A DNA stretch of 64,000 nt. It comes from Diabrotica undecimpunctata. Its lineage: Eukaryota > Arthropoda > Insecta > Coleoptera > Chrysomelidae. Positions 59,851 to 64,000 of this stretch are shown here, one piece after another. Every line of letters starts with the position of its first letter. Within the stretch, counting starts at the first letter, position 1. The notes beneath the pieces are model-generated. The model saw nothing but the letters and a program-made list of their open reading frames with translations. It did no database searches and had not been told where the DNA came from. The position numbers were made by a program, and so were the translations under genes. The DNA lies in the NCBI RefSeq assembly GCF_040954645.1, contig NC_092804.1, positions 93,132,862-93,196,861 of the forward strand, written 5' to 3'.

Positions 59851-60299
59851 TCGTCACGATCCGCCGAGCCAACGCACCCTTTTACCAACAGCCCCTGTTA
59901 CGCTTTAAAAAAATTGACGCTATTTTCAAGTTTGAACGATACGAAAAGAAGAAGAATTCACGCTATCTTCACGTTTGGACGATTTTTCACAAAAGAAGAA
60001 GAATTAACGCTATTTTCATGTATCGACGACACCTCGAGTACCCCTATCCCCCCGCACCCCTCGCCCGGCCCCTCTCGCCCCTTCGCCCTACCGCCACCAC
60101 CCCGTAGCCAAAACAGTGTTACCCATAGCTGCGCGAAACCCGTTGCGCGTACGGTTCCAACAATACCTCATACGTCGCGATCCGATGAGCCGTCGCGCCT
60201 CCACCACAAAAAGAGCCAAAAATGACCAGAATGGACCTTAGCGATTTCTTATGGGATTTAACATGGGAAAATAGCCAGAACCGGTGCTGCCTAATTACT

Positions 60300-61118
60300 G
60301 ACTCGTGCTCCTACCTAAATTCAAGGCAGAAAAATATCGTCCCATTTGTCTTCTTTCTTGCATCGGAATGTGCACGTATCGAGCAGGTGATTGTGATGTC
60401 TGGAGGCCTGTCTCCGAGCCATATGGTTTCTGCCAGAGCAAAAGTACAGCGGATGCGGTGACCAATGAGCTTCAAAAGGCACGGGGAATTAGGGCTGTTC
60501 ACCGATGTGGCCATCCTGATTCTCTTTGACGTTCGAAATGCTTTTAATACATTGCAGTGGGGCCACGTAATGAGCTCTTTAGAAGCAAGAAACTGTTCTA
60601 GGTATCCAAAGAATGAGAAGTTTGGCTGATCTATCCGATAGGAAGATTGCGGTGTGAGAATGGTGAGACGGTGGATGTACCAGCTGGAGTCCCGCAAGAC
60701 TCTGTCCTGGGTCCGATGCTGTGCAACCTGGCATATGACTGGGTCTTAAACTGCGAATATGGGGAGAGTGTAACCCTCTTCGCATTCGCGGATGACCCCG
60801 CTATGTTGGTGGCGGCACGGGACAGGGAGAAACTCTTGCTTCGAATTACGCGTCTGTGTGTCCTCGTTGAGGATTGGATGAGCGAACAGGATCTTCCTCT
60901 CACGGAGGATAAGACGGAGGCTGTAGTACTCAGAGGCTACAAAAAGAGAGAAAGTGTTGTATTTGAGAACGCGGCAGCGAGAGTGACGCCCACAAAGTAC
61001 GTTAAGTATCTGGAGTTACTCTCTACCAGGGTACGAGTTGGGAGGAACATTTGAGGGGAGTGATCCGCAGAGCTATTCAGAGAATGGTTGCACTGGGGAG
61101 GATAATAAACAATATCGA
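60300..61118 (+). pseudogene. R1-clade LINE, RT continuation after the insertion
   Basis: Resumes the RT: LLPKFKAEKYRPICLLSCIG (60305), FCQSKSTADAVTNELQKA, then the core at 60647-61054 (VPAGVPQDSVLGPMLCNLAY, LFAFADDPAMLVAARDREKL, LTEDKTEAVVLRG) and EHLRGVIRRAIQRM. The FADD catalytic pair is intact, but frame breaks occur near 60520 and 60630. It stops abruptly at about 61118, so the RT C-terminus, zinc knuckle and 3' end are missing. Confidence 0.9.
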
Positions 61119-61169
61119 TGGGCATATTTTTGTTTCATTTATGCTTATTTTATGTCCTGTGTTTATGAC

Positions 61170-61490
61170 ATGCTGTGCTAATGATGACGTATTCTCTTTT
61201 CTTTCGATAGCATTACGATGTTCTTCTCGTCTAACCTGTATTCTTCGATTGGCCTGTCCGATTTGTCGCAGTCCTCACAAGGGATTTTGTATACTCTTTG
61301 ATTTTCCAGTGCAATTTCTGTTTTTGCGGATGGTAATATGGTCAAAATTTTCCTGTTGGTATAATATAGTATATAAATATAGTCTTTGTTTTGTTTTTCC
61401 TTAAAAATCTCTCTGATTTTGTCTGTCGTGCCCTTTATATAGGACAGGATAGCTTTTCCAATTAGATTATTTTTTTTTTGCAATGTAACT
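61170..61490 (-). pseudogene. Penelope-like element fragment (linker to GIY-YIG)
   Basis: Minus strand 61483-61178: SYIKGTTDKIREIFKEKQ, then LENQRVYKIPCEDCDKSDRP, where the GIY-YIG domain begins. The YIGQT motif is altered to SDRPIEEYRL. A different PLE family from that at 40.6-42.9 kb. Confidence 0.8.
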
Positions 61491-61589
61491 ATATTAAAAG
61501 CACTATCAGAATGCAGAATAGACCACAGGTATACGAATATTTATGAAAATGTATACGTTATATTTTATAAATTAAAATTTAACTGTAAA

Positions 61590-62560
61590 TTCTCCTGTAT
61601 AATTAAGGAGATAAAAATTGGCAAAGGGGTATGGCATATATCCCAAAATCATATTGGAACCATAGTTCAAATTGATGGTCAACAGTCAGAAGTAATGAAG
61701 ATCCGTAGAGGAGTTAGACAGTGATGCGATTTATCACCACTTTCGTTTAACTTATATTCTGAAGAAAAATTTTAAAACCACGCTCATAACATCAAAGCGT
61801 GAGTTACCATTAACGGAAAATTAATTAACAACTTACGATATGCAGATGACACTGTGATCAATGCAACGAGTATAGAAGATCTACAACATATAATCGAAAG
61901 CTTAGGTATGAATAGTGCTGAGATGGGAATTACTATAAACGTCAAAAAAAAATATGAAATATATACTAATTACAAAAGACTACAAAATATTCACCACATA
62001 TTGATAATTATAATAACGTGGTAGAACAACTAGAAAAATATCAATACTTGGGAACTTTGATCAATGAAATCAATGATCATACTGCATAAATAAACAGCCA
62101 AATAGAGATTGTCAAATCAGCATTTACACGAATGAGCCACTCCTAACGTGTAGAAATCCTAATTTGGAAATCAGACTACGTACCATTCGATGTCACATAT
62201 TTTCAATATTAATATATGGAGCTGATGAACTAATCACCTCTATACAACAATAAAACTGGAATACCTAGGCCAAGTAATGAGGGGACCAAATTATAAAATT
62301 TTGAGATTCAGGATACATGGAAAGATTCAAGGAAGAGATCTGTTGGCCGAAGGCCGAATTCTTGATAGAAGAATCAACATCGAAAATTAAAATAGCCAAC
62401 CTCCTAAGAAGACAGCACTCCAGAGAAATGGGAGTAACTATTTCTCTGGTTATTACCCACCATGGTTGGAATTATTCGTGCTTAATCTGTAGGGCAGCCT
62501 CAAGTGGATTTCTGAGAAGACTGTCCGAGCTGACACTAGGAATAGCACTCATTCAATAAC
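61590..62560 (+). pseudogene. Decayed RTE-type LINE RT and C-terminal fragment
   Basis: KIRRGVRQ-stop-CDLSPLSFNLYSEE (61695-61770), VTINGKLINNLRYADDTVIN (catalytic YADD intact, about 61805-61865), LQHIIESLGMNS, and further on YLGQVMRGPNYKILRF (about 62260) and GRILDRRINIEN. Many stops; the 3' part (62420-62560) is not clearly assignable. Confidence 0.75.
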
Positions 62561-62886
62561 CCTCGCTGTACAGAGTTTATGCAGGTGTAACATCCTCGGG
62601 ATTAAGGAGAGCAGTAGTGTTAGATCAAATTTCACCATTTGATGTGTGAGTTTATCAGAAAATATAGTATTTAATATGTCACAAAAAAATAATTTCACAA
62701 TTTTATCATTAAAATTGGAGATTGTTCTTTATTTTATTGCGAGTTAACTTCATGGTTTTATTGTCAAAATAAATTCAACACGGAGCAAAATTTACGAAAC
62801 CTAAATTTTATTTTTTTAAAAAACAAATAAAATGGATAAAACAAGGTCCATTTAAAACTTGATTTATTTATTTATGTTTTTAGTTG
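62561..62886. other. Intergenic and probable 3' UTR of the NSUN5-type gene
   Basis: AT-rich. The part next to 62886 would be the 3' untranslated region of the minus-strand gene. No other feature seen. Confidence 0.5.
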
Positions 62887-64000
62887 CTAATTCACAAATT
62901 TATTTCTTTTTTCTTTTTTTGAAATTATTTTTGTTTTTTTATCTACATTTATCATTTCGTAAACGTTCTTTTGTTCTTTGTTCTTTTTTGTATTGATTTT
63001 TGATTCACTTGTAACTTCTGCAAGCTGATCATTTATGACAATACCTCGTTCTAGAGCAACTTCTGCTTGTTTCAACTTTTTACTCTTTTTATTGTTCGAA
63101 ATAATTGATGTTTGATCAATACGTTCTTGTGATAGATTTTCTAATTTTTCAGACGATTTAGTCGTCTTATTTTTCGATTTTTTTAATTGCATACTTTTCA
63201 AATTATCATGATCTGCTACCGAAGATATCTCACTTTTTGTTAACTCCTTTTTTCTTTTTATTTTCCGATTTTCTCCATTTTGTAATATACTTATTTTCTC
63301 ACATTTCTCTGATTCTTCATCAAACTTCCGTATCTTCCTGTCACTTGCAGTTTTATCTAGTATATATTTTTTTTCGGTTAAAGTATCACCTGTATAATGT
63401 TTCTTCTTTTTTTGTTTATATTTCGAAATAACTTCATTCTGATTGGGATTTTTGGAACCATTACGACATTTATCGTTTTGTTCGCAATCTTCATTTATAT
63501 AAACATTTTGTATGTTCTTCTTTTCTTTTTTATCTTCTGTTTTATGGACGTGGTTTTCACTAAATTCTTTATCGATTAAATTCTGCTTATATTTTCTTTG
63601 TTTCTTTAACTTCCATTTTTCGTTTTCTTGGACATGCTTTTTAAAATTAAAGATTCTAGTACTGAAAAATTGATTTTCTTCAGCTTCCTGTAATCTCTCA
63701 AAGATCGCTACGAAAAATCCATTAGTATAATCAGAATGAGGTTTTGCATACAGACAGAACTTTCCTATATCTCCATAATCGGATGAACCGAAACTATGCC
63801 ATGTTTCACCAACAAATTGACTAGCTGAAATTAACTTAAAATTGTAATTTGTTTCCAATACTTGGCGCACAACATCTTCGTTTTCTTCAGACATTATTGA
63901 ACATGTAGAATAAACAACTCTTTTGGCACTTGGAAATTTAGTAAGGGCATGTCGAAGAATTTTTATTTGAAATCCAGTTAGGCTTGACAACCTCGAGGGC
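62887..64000 (-). CDS. NSUN5-type 28S rRNA (cytosine-C5) methyltransferase, C-terminal part
   Basis: Minus strand, open from the window edge (64000) to a stop at 62887. It begins SRLSSLTGFQIKILRHAL and continues FPSAKRVVYSTCSIMSEENE, the motif with the conserved TCS cysteine of the NOL1/NOP2/Sun (RsmB-like) methyltransferase family. In NSUN5/Rcm1 this enzyme methylates one cytosine of the large-subunit rRNA in the nucleolus. The catalytic domain ends at about residue 110 (GFFVAIFERL). The remaining ~260 residues are a Lys/Glu/Asn-rich low-complexity tail with likely nuclear or nucleolar localisation signals. The in-frame TTG at 63990 is an internal Leu codon and not a start. This looks like a 3'-terminal exon; the SAM-binding part lies outside. 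No break is seen: a live host gene. Confidence 0.9.
   Translation of the reverse strand, partial: PSRLSSLTGFQIKILRHALTKFPSAKRVVYSTCSIMSEENEDVVRQVLETNYNFKLISASQFVGETWHSFGSSDYGDIGKFCLYAKPHSDYTNGFFVAIFERLQEAEENQFFSTRIFNFKKHVQENEKWKLKKQRKYKQNLIDKEFSENHVHKTEDKKEKKNIQNVYINEDCEQNDKCRNGSKNPNQNEVISKYKQKKKKHYTGDTLTEKKYILDKTASDRKIRKFDEESEKCEKISILQNGENRKIKRKKELTKSEISSVADHDNLKSMQLKKSKNKTTKSSEKLENLSQERIDQTSIISNNKKSKKLKQAEVALERGIVINDQLAEVTSESKINTKKNKEQKNVYEMINVDKKTKIISKKEKRNKFVN

Larger units (their letters stand above)
47091..60299. mobile_element. 13.2-kb giant-palindrome element, Polinton-like termini
   Basis: Left end agtaattaggcagcaccgg, right end ccggtgctgcctaattact: perfect inverted termini. Flanks are GACTCG at 47085-47090 and 60300-60305, a perfect 6-bp duplication; joining the flanks across the element restores the R1 RT frame. 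Arms 47091-53334 and 53951-60299, highly similar along their length, surround a 616-bp centre. AG...CT ends plus a 6-bp duplication are the hallmark of Polinton/Maverick elements (known family property). No Polinton core gene is seen, and arms this long are not usual. The alternative is an unrelated transposon superfamily with 6-bp duplications. Confidence 0.85.
53951..60299 (-). repeat. Right arm of the giant palindrome
   Basis: 6,349 bp reverse complement of the left arm, with the indels listed there. Confidence 0.95.

Noticed and set aside
59776..60225. 149-codon ORF with Pro/Arg-rich end in the right arm
   Set aside because: The mirrored ORF in the left arm diverges at an indel, there is no motif, and codons track the tandem repeat and GC-rich tip of the arm.

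Overview
This is a repeat-dominated piece of an arthropod nuclear genome, most probably an insect. It is AT-rich, with long (TA)n tracts and an insect-like mix of mobile elements: RTE, Jockey-type and R1-clade LINEs, Penelope-like elements (PLEs), BEL/Pao and Ty3/gypsy LTR elements, Tc1-like and other IS630-type transposons, and a Harbinger trace. The order cannot be fixed from sequence alone. The only host protein gene I can support is the 3' end of an NSUN5-type rRNA methyltransferase at the right edge (minus strand). A tRNA-Asp-like sequence lies at 40251-40322. Nearly every other coding stretch is a broken transposon fragment.

Layout. 1-9027: a foldback structure (arms 1-3962 and 5722-9027) with an RTE fragment in its loop and later insertions in both arms. 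9.3-19.5 kb: four RTE-type LINE copies, one of them split by a 1.0-kb palindromic insertion (10623-11636) that has a 12-bp target duplication and hammerhead-like ends. 19.5-24.6 kb: a 5'-truncated BEL/Pao element, then an opposed Jockey-type LINE. 24.6-35.6 kb: a DDE transposase relic, a Tc1 element seated in (TA)n, then a long-TIR Tc1 element (27482-35578) carrying three nested insertions: RTE, gypsy and RTE. The gypsy copy has identical 149/147-bp LTRs and a primer-binding site perfectly complementary over 17 nt to its own LTR, which suggests self-priming. 35.6-42.9 kb: PLE material, including a 287-bp palindrome with a well-formed hammerhead candidate in each arm and a head-to-head PLE pair around the tRNA-Asp-like sequence.

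43.5-61.1 kb: a gypsy-type gag scrap, then an R1-clade LINE split by the most striking object in the window, a 13,209-bp palindromic element at 47091-60299. It has a perfect 6-bp target duplication (GACTCG), AGT...ACT termini and inverted arms of about 6.2-6.3 kb around a 616-bp centre. The 6-bp duplication and AG...CT ends resemble Polinton/Maverick insertions, but no polymerase, integrase, ATPase or capsid gene is visible. The arms hold two kinds of satellite-like tandem repeat, a motif-rich putative control region, a broken GNAT-like acetyltransferase ORF and a LINE scrap. 61.2-62.6 kb: PLE and RTE scraps. 62.9-64.0 kb: the NSUN5-type gene.

The window shows layered insertion: duplicated target sites give relative ages for many elements. 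The repeated occurrence of long palindromes formed in different ways is its most unusual property.
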